Of a stretch of DNA of 9,444 nucleotides, positions 1 to 7,629 are shown in pieces. The translations under genes were made by a program, and so were the position numbers. The notes below the pieces were generated by a model. That model did no database searches and was not told the origin of the DNA. It saw only the letters and a list, made by a program, of their open reading frames with translations. The DNA comes from Methanothermococcus okinawensis (GTDB lineage Archaea; AGJL01; Methanococci; Methanococcales; Methanococcaceae): the NCBI GenBank assembly GCA_015661585.1, contig DQVU01000071.1, positions 1 to 9,444 of the forward strand, written 5' to 3'. The stretch's first letter is position 1. Every line of letters begins with the position of its first letter.

Positions 1-943
1 AAAGGGCGACTCCAGCAGTCATAAGCCCTGAGGCGTATCTCCAGAGACTGTAGTTCTGTCTCCTATTTGCCCTCCCTAAGAAGAGATCTGCCTTTGATAG
101 ATAATCATAGGCTGTGGCAACCTCCTTCATCTTCTTGTACTCCCTTGGAATGTTTTCAGCCAACCATTCCTCTAAGGTTTCAAGGTCCTCCTTCAAATCC
201 CAGAGTGCAAGTAGTGCGATGTTGTAATGGGTAGTCTTCAGTATCATCCTTATGGCGTCGAAGATGGTCTTTTCAACGTTTCTACTATCTAACTTCTTGG
301 CATCCTCTAAACTTAAACTACCTCCAAGTGCCAAAGATTCCAGGTCGTTAATTGCAGCCCTGAGATCTCCCTCTGCATGTTTCGCTATAACCTTAAGGGT
401 TTCCTCATCTACATCTAAACCTTCAGTACGTGCTATCTTTTTTAAGACGGAGAGAATCACAGTTGTAGGTATTGGTCCTAAGTTGATAACTTTACAACTC
501 TCCCTGAGAGGTTTAAGGGATGGTTTGTAGATATCGTTTGCAGTTAGTATCAATGGGTTTTTTGCAACCTTTACTATATTCAGTATCTCTTTTAAACCAC
601 CTTTGTCACTACTTCCAGATATACCATCTACCTCATCTAGTACTACAAGTATCCTCCTACCGAAGATGGACTTGGATCCTGAGGCACTTCCTACTATACT
701 TCTGATAACTTCAGCACTCCTGTTATCACTTGCATTCAACTCTATTACATCGAAGTTGTAATCCCTTCCAAGAGCCTTAGCCATTGTTGTTTTACCACAT
801 CCTGGAGGGCCGGCAAGGAGGACAGGTTTTCTCTCTCTACCACTGATGAAATCCTCTATCCATCTTTTCAACTCCTCTTTAGCCACCTTGTTACCAACCA
901 CCTCATCTAAGGTTTTCGGCCTGTACTTCTCAACCCAGTTCAT
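1..943 (-). CDS. rfcL: Replication factor C large subunit (clamp loader), 5' part, cut by the window edge
   Basis: The first 314 residues are visible; the rest lies off the left edge. The start MNWVEKYRPKTLDEVVGN is the typical opening of the archaeal clamp-loader large subunit. An AAA+ ATPase core follows: Walker A GPPGCGKTT at residues 45-53, Walker B VVLDEVDG at about 100-107, and sensor 1 LTAND at about 133-137. The helical lid begins after about residue 160 (EGDLRAAINDLESLA at about 191-205). In archaea RfcL joins four RfcS subunits to load the PCNA sliding clamp onto primed DNA at replication forks. The ATG at 943-941 is preceded by GGTGAT at 952-947, which supports this start. No intein is seen in the visible part, although inteins occur in some archaeal clamp-loader genes. 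It is transcribed away from purF, so the 944-1480 spacer must hold both promoters. The identification is very secure. Confidence 0.96.
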   Translation of the reverse strand, partial: MNWVEKYRPKTLDEVVGNKVAKEELKRWIEDFISGRERKPVLLAGPPGCGKTTMAKALGRDYNFDVIELNASDNRSAEVIRSIVGSASGSKSIFGRRILVVLDEVDGISGSSDKGGLKEILNIVKVAKNPLILTANDIYKPSLKPLRESCKVINLGPIPTTVILSVLKKIARTEGLDVDEETLKVIAKHAEGDLRAAINDLESLALGGSLSLEDAKKLDSRNVEKTIFDAIRMILKTTHYNIALLALWDLKEDLETLEEWLAENIPREYKKMKEVATAYDYLSKADLFLGRANRRQNYSLWRYASGLMTAGVAL

Positions 944-1480
944 GTAATCACCAAAAGATTATTTAAAAAGATAAAAAATAGGAATAAATAGAAGAATAAG
1001 AAATCTCTAACCCTAACAATTAAATCCTTCTCCTTACCGAGTGTTATATACTATATCAATAACTAAGTTATCTGTAAAAATTTCCATTAATTAAGTATGT
1101 TTTATACCAACAGGAATTTTACTTTATCCTTCCAGTACTCAAGAATATCTTTTTTAATTTACTTATTTTATATTAATTTTTATTATTGGAATTTTTTATA
1201 ATTTTTTAATTGAATAAAAAAAATAATGAGGAAAAATAAAAAGGTTGAAAAAAATAAGTAGGGACATTACCAGAAGGTGATAGTGAGATTTTTACTCTTC
1301 TTACCTATTTACTCCTTTAGATGTTTAAATAACTATCTCAAACTTTGATATAAATAATTTTGTTTAAGACTATATTAACTGGTAACTAAGTATATCTATT
1401 ACCCTATAGTATTTTGTTGTTGCTCTGAGAATCTCAATAAAAATTAAAAACATTAAAAATTAAAAACATCAAGTGATACC
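944..1480. other. A+T-rich spacer between divergent rfcL and purF, no gene seen
   Basis: This 537-base spacer separates two divergent genes. I find no convincing coding sequence; in-frame stops are dense on both strands. It should hold the promoters of rfcL and purF. A possible TATA element for purF is GATATAAATAA at about 1348-1358, which would give a leader of roughly 100 nt. No TATA element for rfcL stands out from the A+T background. The spacer also holds one copy of the short AGTACTCAAGAAYAT motif (1134-1148) and a perfect 16-base tandem duplication (1438-1469). Confidence 0.6.
1438..1469 (+). repeat. Perfect 16-base tandem duplication in the purF leader
   Basis: The unit TAAAAATTAAAAACAT occurs at 1438-1453 and again, without change, at 1454-1469. 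The second copy ends 11 bases before the purF ATG, directly upstream of the weak ribosome binding site. The repeat itself is certain; a function is not. It may simply be slippage in A-rich DNA, or it may keep the leader unstructured. Confidence 0.85.
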
Positions 1481-2848
1481 ATGTGTGGTATATTTGGGGC
1501 TTACTCTTTCTCAGGAGAGGATATAGTTAAAAAGATATACTACGGCCTCTACGCATTACAACATAGGGGACAGGAAGGTGCAGGGATTGCTGTAAGTAAT
1601 GGAAAGAGTATTTACAGTTATAAGGGCCTTGGATTAGTTTCCGAGGTGTTCAGTAAAGAGGTGATAAACTCCCTAAGGGGACAGGTGGGTATAGGTCATG
1701 TTAGATATTCCACTACAGGAGGTACCTTCGTGGAAAACTGCCAGCCCTTCATCGTAAATAGTACCCTTGGTAATTTAGCAATAGCTCATAATGGAGATAT
1801 CCTGAACTCCCATATCTTAAGGGAGGAGTTGGAGAAACATGGGCATATATTCACATCCTCAACAGACTCTGAAGTTATAGCCCACCTACTTGTAAAGGAA
1901 TTATTGAGGACAGGAGATATTATCCGATCTATAGAAGAGGTTTCAAAAAAGATCGTAGGTGCCTACTCCCTTGTTATCCTCTACAATAATAGCCTTATTG
2001 CTGTAAGAGATCCCTACGGTTTTAAACCTCTCTGTATAGGGAGAGATGAGAGGGACAACTACTATATCTCCTCTGAAAGTTGTGGTTTGGATGTTATAAA
2101 TGGGGAATTTATAAGAGATATATCTCCAGGAGAGGTTGTAATAATAAACAGAAATGGTATTGAAACCTACAGGATAGGAGAGGATCCAGGAGGATCCACA
2201 TGTATGTTTGAGTACGTCTATTTCGCCAGACCAGATTCTATAATAGATGGTATAAGTGTTTATAACGTTAGGAGGAGATTGGGAAAGATACTTGCCAAAG
2301 AGGAACCCTGTGAGGGAGATATTGTATCTCCTGTCCCAGACTCTGGAGTAACCTCTGCTATAGGCTACTCTGAGGAGTTAGGCATTCCTTACTACGAGGC
2401 ACTGATAAAGAACAGGTATGTAGGTAGAACTTTTATCCTTCCATCTCAGGAGGAGAGAGATCTCGCTGTGAGGTTGAAGTTGAACCCTGTAAAATCTATA
2501 ATAGAAGGTAAAAGGGTGATATTGATCGATGACAGCATAGTAAGAGGTACAACCTCTAAGAGGATAGTCAATATAGTGAGAAAGGCTGGAGCAAAAGAGG
2601 TACATCTTAGGGTAGGCTCTCCAAGGATCATCTCCCCCTGCTACTATGGTATAGATATGCCAACTAAGGAGGAGTTAATTGCCAGTTCCAAGTCCCTCGA
2701 GGAGATAAGGAGATATATAAATGTAGATTCCTTGGGTTATCTCAGTGTCCAGGGACTGATAAAAGGTATAGGAAGGGAGGATCTCTGTTTAGCATGTGTC
2801 ACAGGAGAGTATCCAACTGATGTATCCTGTAAGTTTTGTTGCAGATAA
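1481..2848 (+). CDS. purF: Amidophosphoribosyltransferase (first step of purine synthesis)
   Basis: This 455-residue enzyme is intact. It converts PRPP and glutamine to 5-phosphoribosylamine, the committed step of de novo purine synthesis, in the cytoplasm. The N-terminal half is an Ntn-type glutaminase: Cys2 follows the initiator Met directly, so there is no propeptide. RYSTTG (75-80) and HNGD (103-106) fit the glutamine pocket. The C-terminal half is a phosphoribosyltransferase domain with the PRPP loop VILIDDSIVRGTTS at 346-359. Cys241, Cys387, Cys436 and Cys439 fall in the contexts of the four [4Fe-4S] ligands of the Bacillus-type enzyme, so an iron-sulfur cluster is likely. Three further cysteines crowd the C-terminus (450, 453, 454). 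The ribosome binding site is weak and close (GTGAT, 1473-1477). The gene stands alone, with no other purine gene nearby. Confidence 0.97.
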   Translation: MCGIFGAYSFSGEDIVKKIYYGLYALQHRGQEGAGIAVSNGKSIYSYKGLGLVSEVFSKEVINSLRGQVGIGHVRYSTTGGTFVENCQPFIVNSTLGNLAIAHNGDILNSHILREELEKHGHIFTSSTDSEVIAHLLVKELLRTGDIIRSIEEVSKKIVGAYSLVILYNNSLIAVRDPYGFKPLCIGRDERDNYYISSESCGLDVINGEFIRDISPGEVVIINRNGIETYRIGEDPGGSTCMFEYVYFARPDSIIDGISVYNVRRRLGKILAKEEPCEGDIVSPVPDSGVTSAIGYSEELGIPYYEALIKNRYVGRTFILPSQEERDLAVRLKLNPVKSIIEGKRVILIDDSIVRGTTSKRIVNIVRKAGAKEVHLRVGSPRIISPCYYGIDMPTKEELIASSKSLEEIRRYINVDSLGYLSVQGLIKGIGREDLCLACVTGEYPTDVSCKFCCR

Positions 2849-2952
2849 AAAATCTGTTAATTCTGTAGTCATTTTAAACTAAATCCAAAAATAATTATAA
2901 TACTCCAGTTCCTATTAAAAAATCTTATGAAAAATTGAATTATTAATTATTA

Positions 2953-2977
2953 TATTATTATAATTATTATAATAATA
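2953..2977. repeat. A+T-only perfect palindrome, 12-base arms
   Basis: The arms 2953-2964 and 2966-2977 are exact reverse complements around one central base. The sequence is entirely A and T, so any hairpin would be weak. It lies between convergent purF and secD, where a bidirectional terminator is expected. In DNA this A+T-rich it could also arise by chance from TTA/ATT runs. Confidence 0.45.
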
Positions 2978-3103
2978 AGATTAAAAAATAATGAAGAAGT
3001 TGTTTGAAAAATAAAAAAATTCTATCTACCTCGAATATTAAATATATCTCCCTCTACATGTGTTAAATAGAAACTTATCAACGAAGAAGAATCTACATTT
3101 CCA

Positions 3104-3118
3104 AGTACTCAAGAACAT
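3104..3118 (+). repeat. Short motif AGTACTCAAGAACAT, related to a copy at 1134-1148
   Basis: The 15 bases match 1134-1148 (AGTACTCAAGAATAT) at 14 positions. Both copies lie on the plus strand in spacers, just after a CC (CCA here, CC there). Shorter relatives containing CCAGTACTC on the minus strand lie in two more spacers (5457-5465 and 6506-6514). I do not recognise it as a known element. Confidence 0.45.
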
Positions 3119-3184
3119 TCTGGAAAAGATAAATATTGAGAGAAGTTTTTTTATTTCTTTTGTTTTATTCTTACTACAAAAAAT

Positions 3185-4357
3185 TTAAAACTCCCTCTTT
3201 GCAATGTATCGGATTATCCTTGCAAATGCAGGCCTCGTAATAAATACTCCTATAAGTACTCCAATTATTGTAGTGATTGCAAACCCTTTTAACATCCCTA
3301 TACTCATAACAAAGAGTGGGAGCATTGCTGCTATTGTCGTCCCTGCAGCTGCGAATATTATAAAGAACGCCCTCTTAATGCTACTTTTAATCTTTTTTGA
3401 TCCCTTAGATAAGGTTTCATCGGTAATGACGATCTGATCATCCACCCCCGTACCTACAGAGGCTATAATTCCTGCAATAGATGCTAAATCTAGTCTCCAA
3501 TTTATCAGGGATGCCACTCCAAGTATAATTAAAATCTCAGAGGCACAGGTAATAAGTATGGGAATTACAATTGAAGGTTTTTTATATCTAATTGCTATAA
3601 CAGCACCTACAGCGAGGAATGCAAAGAAACCTGCTATTAACGCTCCCTTTATAAACTCTTCTCCCAACGTTGGAGATATGGTATTTATATATTCTATTTC
3701 CAATTTTACTGGAAGAGAACCTGACTTAAGTGCAGTATAGATAGTCCAAGCCTCATCTATATCCTCCTTAGTGGGATTGCTTCCTGCCACTGTAATTATC
3801 TGATCCTTATGAGGCCTTCCATCTGCTAAACTTGGAGATAGTACTGGAGCACTTATCAACTTACCGTCCATGTAGAGTTCTACTCTATGGCCACCTTTCC
3901 CATAGGCCACCTTTGCAAACTTCCTCGCCCCCTCTTCCGTCAATTTAAGTACTACCCCATAACCATTTGGTGTTAACTTGGGCTCCTCTACATACTCTAT
4001 ATCCCTCCCAGTGTAGGCAGTTATATTGTCGATCTTTGCTACAAATACTCCCTGTTGGGTTAATATTTTCTTTATCCTCTCCACATCTGCATCCTTTGGG
4101 ATCTCAACTACAACCTCGTTGTTGCCCCTGGAGTATACAGTAATATCACTTAAACCGTAGATATTGAGCCTACTTCTAAGTACCTCGGTAATCACAGTCA
4201 TATTCTCCTGGGATACTACTTCACTGGTTTTCAGTACTATAACAGTACCCCCACTTAGATCTACTCCAAAGGATACACCCTTAAAGGAAATTATCAGTAT
4301 TGAGAGCACTACAGACACAACTAGTATCAATATCTTACTTTCTTTCAGTATATCCAT
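3185..4357 (-). CDS. secD: Protein-export membrane protein SecD
   Basis: At 390 residues this is the usual length for an archaeal SecD and it is intact. SecD and SecF form an accessory complex of the SecYEG translocon that helps pull exported proteins across the membrane. Archaea lack SecA, so it probably uses the ion gradient. TM1 lies at about 8-24, followed by GVDLSGG (31-37), the family signature. The large outside domain reaches about residue 225 and ends with ALKSGSLPVKLEIEY, the conserved stretch before TM2. TM2-TM6 lie at about 236-256, 262-284, 290-311, 328-351 and 355-377. GTGVDDQIVI (302-311) in TM4 corresponds to the bacterial GxGVDANVLI motif. The ATG follows GAGGGATAAGG. It starts 20 bases after the secF stop, so the two are almost certainly co-transcribed. 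Confidence 0.95.
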   Translation of the reverse strand: MDILKESKILILVVSVVLSILIISFKGVSFGVDLSGGTVIVLKTSEVVSQENMTVITEVLRSRLNIYGLSDITVYSRGNNEVVVEIPKDADVERIKKILTQQGVFVAKIDNITAYTGRDIEYVEEPKLTPNGYGVVLKLTEEGARKFAKVAYGKGGHRVELYMDGKLISAPVLSPSLADGRPHKDQIITVAGSNPTKEDIDEAWTIYTALKSGSLPVKLEIEYINTISPTLGEEFIKGALIAGFFAFLAVGAVIAIRYKKPSIVIPILITCASEILIILGVASLINWRLDLASIAGIIASVGTGVDDQIVITDETLSKGSKKIKSSIKRAFFIIFAAAGTTIAAMLPLFVMSIGMLKGFAITTIIGVLIGVFITRPAFARIIRYIAKREF

Positions 4358-4377
4358 CCTTATCCCTCAAATTGAAG

Positions 4378-5226
4378 TTATTCTCCCTTCCTGTACTCCA
4401 AGAGGTAGTACTTTAATATACCAACGTTTGTCAGCCAGGTTGTCAGTAGATCTGCAATCAGTCCAAAGAGTATAACTAGAGCTATATCTCTCAATAGGAT
4501 CGCTGCAGGTGCTAAATAGGTAACCACTAAGTAGAGTACAAGCATGGCCACTATGGTGGTTAAGGACATGGTTATACCAGTTTTCATGGCCCCCCTTATC
4601 CTCTCCTCTATATTTCCAACCTTTCTCTTCAACACCCTTGTAGTCAGTAGTATATCTGTATCTACACTGTAGCCTATGAGCATAAGTAGGGCTGCAATTG
4701 TCGCTGTAGAGATAGGTATACTAAAGAGACTCATAAAACCTAACGCCATAACTATATCGGACACTGCGGCGAGGATTACTGCCAGGGATGGTACGGGAGA
4801 TCTAAATACCAGATACACCACAACAGCCATAAATAGAAAGGCGAAGGCGATAGCCTTTAATCCATCGCTCCAGAACCTCTTACTCAATATGGGACTTATC
4901 TCCTTCTGGGAATATTTTAGTTCTTCCAAGTTAGATACCTGGAAGAATTCTTTCAACCCATTTAAGATCTCGCCGGTATCTACGTCGCTCCCAGCCCTTA
5001 TTATAACAAAGGTCCCAGAGGGAGAAAAGGATTTCTTTACCTCAACACCTGGAGGAAGATGTTCCTTTAACTTCCCCACATCTACATCTTTGGGAGCGGT
5101 AATTGTTATCTCTACACCTCCACTTACATCTATACTCTCCTTTAACCCATTTGTACATATGATTATCCCTGAGATTAAAGTTAGTATCACAGGAATAAGT
5201 GCCAGTACCTTGTAATCCAACTTCAT
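4378..5226 (-). CDS. secF: Protein-export membrane protein SecF
   Basis: This 282-residue partner of SecD is encoded first in the operon, the usual archaeal order. TM1 lies at about 8-25, followed by the SIDVSGG signature (31-37) and an outside domain of about 80 residues. TM2-TM6 lie at about 123-141, 146-166, 171-191, 217-238 and 244-265. GYSVDTDILL (185-194) in TM4 matches the conserved GYSxxDTVV region of SecF. The end is short and charged (EYRKGE). The ATG has a strong ribosome binding site, AAGGAGGTAT (about 5240-5231), which fixes the start. A TATA element lies about 50 bases upstream. There is no yajC nearby, as expected in archaea. Confidence 0.95.
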   Translation of the reverse strand: MKLDYKVLALIPVILTLISGIIICTNGLKESIDVSGGVEITITAPKDVDVGKLKEHLPPGVEVKKSFSPSGTFVIIRAGSDVDTGEILNGLKEFFQVSNLEELKYSQKEISPILSKRFWSDGLKAIAFAFLFMAVVVYLVFRSPVPSLAVILAAVSDIVMALGFMSLFSIPISTATIAALLMLIGYSVDTDILLTTRVLKRKVGNIEERIRGAMKTGITMSLTTIVAMLVLYLVVTYLAPAAILLRDIALVILFGLIADLLTTWLTNVGILKYYLLEYRKGE

Positions 5227-5552
5227 TTAAATACCTCCTTTAATATGATGATAAAAATAAAAAATATAAAAAATATATAAAATTAATTGTAGTTATGAAT
5301 AAAATAAAAAGAATAACATATTTCAATCAAAGTGATAGTTAAAAATAATAGAGTCATGAACAAAAACAATTATTACTAAAAAATAATAATAAATTTAACT
5401 AATAACTAAATAAGGAATATACAAGTAAAATATAACCCTTATTCTCTAGGCCATTTGAGTACTGGAGGAGTTGAATAGGATTTCTCTTTTATCTCTTTTG
5501 TTAATTCTTTATTTTATTATTCTTTTAATTACTATCTTAATGGAAACTAGGG
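5227..5552. other. Spacer upstream of secF, holding the secFD promoter
   Basis: This 326-base spacer lies between the secF start and the stop of the hydrolase gene upstream. It is mostly A+T-rich with no plausible gene. It contains the secFD promoter and, at about 5441-5475, a less A+T-rich island that includes TTGAGTACTGG (5455-5465). That is the reverse complement of the CCAGTACTCAA core shared with other spacers here. Confidence 0.55.
5271..5284 (-). promoter_or_regulatory. Likely TATA box of the secF-secD operon
   Basis: On the minus strand this reads TTTTATATATTT, a good archaeal TATA element, centred about 50 bases before the secF ATG. Transcription would start near 5250 and give a leader of about 24 nt carrying the strong AAGGAGGTAT site. 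The spacing fits archaeal promoters. The element was placed by eye in A+T-rich DNA, so chance remains possible. Confidence 0.5.
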
Positions 5553-6317
5553 TTAAACCTTTAAATTAAACAACTCCTTAGCGTTTATATAAGACACCTT
5601 TTTAATAATCTCCTCCTCTACCCCCTCCATCTTCATCTTTAGAACCGTCCTTGGGACAGCTAAAATATCAGAAGGTGCTGAAGAGGAGTCGCTATTTAAT
5701 AAAAATCTCTCCCCTCCATATTCCTTAACTATCTCCACAGCCTCCCCCGGTGCCAACTTACCAGGTTGTACAGTGAGTCCTATATACATCTCTGTGTCGT
5801 ATATCATTGGAACTGTCTCCTTATTACAGTGCTCTATTACTATCTTTCTCTCTATATCCTTCTTTAGACCCAAGGAGTTGATAATCTCCAATATAGTTTT
5901 TGTAACTTCCTTTTTGTTTCTCCTAGGGGTATGGACAACTGCAGGCAGGTTCAACTCCTGAGCTATCAACAACTGTTTTTCAAAAACCTCTATTTCCTCC
6001 TTACTACCCTTCTCTAAGCCTATCTCTCCAACACCTACTACATGTTCATTTTTTAGATACTCCTTTAACATACTGTAATTTACATCTGGTGGTATCATCC
6101 TGGGGTGGATACCTAAGCAGAGGAATATCTTTAAACCGTTCTTCTTACCTCTCTCTATTTCACCTTCTATCAATCTATCAAAGTGAGCTCTAAGTACATC
6201 CATAGAGTACGGCTTTAAGGGATCGTGGGCCAAGGTAATTACCCCATCTAAGGAAAGTGCCATCCTTTCAAAGTCTTCATAGGGTCTTGTATCTGAGTGG
6301 ATGTGTGTATCTATCAT
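5553..6317 (-). CDS. TatD-like metal-dependent TIM-barrel hydrolase (COG1099 type)
   Basis: I place the start at the ATG 6317-6315, giving 254 residues. It has GGTGA at 6327-6323 with 5-base spacing. An in-frame ATG at 6341 would add eight residues but has no ribosome binding site and would sit almost on the predicted transcription start. The metal ligands of the TatD/amidohydrolase fold are all present: THIH (His5, His7) at the N-terminus, GIHP (His71), GEIG (Glu98), VVHTPR (His129), IEHC (His163) and NSDSS (Asp210). This points to an active hydrolase with one or two metal ions. The substrate is unknown; TatD relatives include DNases, but the archaeal branch seen here is, as far as I know, uncharacterised. 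It lies 326 bases upstream of secF on the same strand, which argues for a separate transcript. Confidence 0.88.
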   Translation of the reverse strand: MIDTHIHSDTRPYEDFERMALSLDGVITLAHDPLKPYSMDVLRAHFDRLIEGEIERGKKNGLKIFLCLGIHPRMIPPDVNYSMLKEYLKNEHVVGVGEIGLEKGSKEEIEVFEKQLLIAQELNLPAVVHTPRRNKKEVTKTILEIINSLGLKKDIERKIVIEHCNKETVPMIYDTEMYIGLTVQPGKLAPGEAVEIVKEYGGERFLLNSDSSSAPSDILAVPRTVLKMKMEGVEEEIIKKVSYINAKELFNLKV

Positions 6318-6370
6318 ATTTCTCACCTTAATAACTTTCATTATTTTATTTTTAATATTATTCCTAACGT

Positions 6371-6384
6371 TTAAATATTTTATA
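6371..6384 (-). promoter_or_regulatory. Likely TATA box of the TatD-like gene
   Basis: The minus strand reads TATAAAATATTTAA here. Transcription would be expected near 6350-6358. That leaves a leader of about 35 nt for the start at 6317 but almost none for the in-frame ATG at 6341, which supports the shorter protein. The 6342-6532 spacer is shared with the divergent regulator gene. Confidence 0.45.
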
Positions 6385-6521
6385 GTTAAAACTTTATAAA
6401 GAGAGATTCAGTAAGACAATTCTTTCCCAAAGGTCCATTGATACTATTAATATTTCCAAAGTTAATTAGAAGGAAAGAGAGAACAGAAAGAAATTGTTGA
6501 AATTAGAGTACTGGCTATCAA

Positions 6522-6543
6522 GGTGATTTTAGATGATAGGAGG
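6522..6543 (+). promoter_or_regulatory. Two alternative ribosome binding sites for the DtxR-type regulator
   Basis: GGTGAT (6522-6527) lies 5 bases before the ATG at 6533. GGAGG (6539-6543) lies 4 bases before a second in-frame ATG at 6548. Both are good sites, so the protein may begin with MIGGKMEDY or with MEDY. The second site lies inside the coding sequence of the longer form. Both forms keep the whole DNA-binding and metal-binding regions. Confidence 0.6.
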
Positions 6544-6994
6544 AAAGATGGAAGATTATCTTGTGAAGATTTATGAGTTGAGTGAAGATAAAGGATATAC
6601 TAGAATAAAAGAAATCTCGGAGGAGATGAAGGTAAAACCAGCAAGTGTATCGGAAATGATGAGAAAATTATCAAAACTTGGATATATTGAATATAGAAAA
6701 AGAATGTTTATAAAATTAACAGAGAAAGGGAAGGAAGTTGCAGAAAGTATCATAGAGAAAAGGAAGTTACTGATAAAATTCCTAATAACTCTAGGGATTC
6801 CAAAACATGTTGCAGAAAGGGATGCATGTTTAATTGAGCATGTTCTAAATCCTGAAACTGTAAAGCAGATTAAAAACTTTGTAAAATTCGTTGAGAACTC
6901 TCCTAAGGTAAACCCGAAATGGTTGAAACACTTTAAAGAATTCTGTGAGAAAGGAGTACATCCGTGTGATACGGGGGCAAAACAAGAATTATAG
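6533..6994 (+). CDS. DtxR/MntR-family metal-dependent transcriptional regulator
   Basis: The product has 153 residues, or 148 if the second ATG at 6548 is used. The N-terminal winged helix (about 6-70; YTRIKEISEEMKVKPASVSEMMRKL is the helix-turn-helix) binds DNA. The helical dimerisation and metal-binding domain follows. DACLIEHVLN closely resembles the DACRWEHVMS stretch of DtxR and gives Cys, Glu and His as primary ligands. The first-helix ligand is Asp8 (MEDY), as in MntR, where DtxR has Met. The ancillary-site residues His79, Glu83 and His98 of DtxR are not conserved. There is no C-terminal SH3-like domain. Two cysteines lie near the end (FCEKGVHPC). Such proteins bind DNA when loaded with Fe(II) or Mn(II) and repress uptake genes. 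The iron box at 8283-8296 and the heme-related gene at the right edge favour iron. It appears to be a single-gene transcript. Confidence 0.92.
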   Translation: MIGGKMEDYLVKIYELSEDKGYTRIKEISEEMKVKPASVSEMMRKLSKLGYIEYRKRMFIKLTEKGKEVAESIIEKRKLLIKFLITLGIPKHVAERDACLIEHVLNPETVKQIKNFVKFVENSPKVNPKWLKHFKEFCEKGVHPCDTGAKQEL

Positions 6995-7629
6995 TATAAA
7001 CATTATATTATCTATTAAAAACCCTCACAATTAACAAAAATAAATAATATAAAAAATTAAAAAATAATAAAATAATCTAAGATTTTAAAATACTTAAGAA
7101 ATAATAAAAATAAAAAAGTAAGAATAGTAGAAAATCCTTTAAAAAATATACCATAAAGTTATAACTAAGGTAAGGTTAAGTACTTATCTTTATATTTTAT
7201 TGTTATAGCCAAGTACATAGCTTCTTATTGAACTCATCTCCTATATATTTTTTAGAGACTCTCAAGTATGAAAACCTAAAAAATAAAAATTTTATTAAAA
7301 TTTCTATAAAATAGTTTTGAATATCCTAATTATTTTTTGTAATAATCTTCAGTTCTTCTTAGAATCCTTTCACTCCTTCTCTTATCTATCCTTTTACCCG
7401 AAGTTTAACTCGACTTAATAATAAAATTCTTTTCCGGCTATTTCAGATAAATATACGGCCTTCAAATATACCTTTAGACGTTGGTGGACAGCCTATTCTA
7501 TACTAAGCCATTAAGACATTATGAAGTTCTGCGAAGTAGGATTTAGACAAAGCGTAGAAAAGTTAGATACTTTCTGTTAGGAGAACTCGACCGAAGTATT
7601 TGGATCTTAACTTTATTTTTATTTCTTTC
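6995..7629. other. 635-base region without a recognisable gene
   Basis: The left part (6995-7380) is extremely A+T-rich. It holds a possible half iron box, TAAGGTAAGGTTAAG (7166-7180). The part from about 7380 to 7620 has visibly more G and C, like coding DNA, but all six frames are broken by stops. I translated this stretch in all frames and could not assign a family. It may be the remnant of a lost gene or mobile element, or an unrecognised RNA. No direct or inverted repeat bounding it was found by eye. Confidence 0.5.
7166..7180 (+). promoter_or_regulatory. Possible degenerate iron box (one half only)
   Basis: TAAGGTAAGGTTAAG follows the left half of the 19-base DtxR/IdeR consensus TWAGGTWAGSCTWACCTWA, agreeing at 13 of the first 14 positions. 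The right half is lost. A+T-rich TATA-like stretches flank it on both sides, but no gene is adjacent. It may be a relic operator of a deleted gene, or chance. Confidence 0.2.

Larger units (their letters stand above)
2849..3184. other. Spacer between convergent purF and secD, no gene seen
   Basis: This 336-base A+T-rich spacer lies between two converging genes and should hold both transcription ends. I see no coding sequence. It contains a 25-base A+T-only palindrome (2953-2977) and a second copy of the AGTACTCAAGAAYAT motif (3104-3118). That motif copy lies in a possible small hairpin, with TTTCCA at 3098-3103 pairing with TGGAAA at 3121-3126. On the minus strand the first bases after the secD stop run into a T-rich stretch (about 3176-3184), which could act as an archaeal oligo-T terminator. 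Confidence 0.5.

Noticed and set aside
252..705. Plus-strand open frames of 92 and 61 codons
   Set aside because: They lie opposite rfcL, which has clear AAA+ motifs across the whole stretch; no ribosome binding site or recognisable protein pattern.
4676..5215. Plus-strand 179-codon open frame
   Set aside because: It is the antisense shadow of secF; the minus strand carries the family motifs and the strong ribosome binding site.
5240..5252. ATGATGA resembling a C box of a C/D guide RNA
   Set aside because: No D box, C' or D' box at a fitting distance; it lies in the secF leader.
6318..6341. Longer N-terminus for the TatD-like hydrolase starting at 6341
   Set aside because: No ribosome binding site precedes it, and the TATA box position leaves almost no leader; the ATG at 6317 has GGTGA at ideal spacing.
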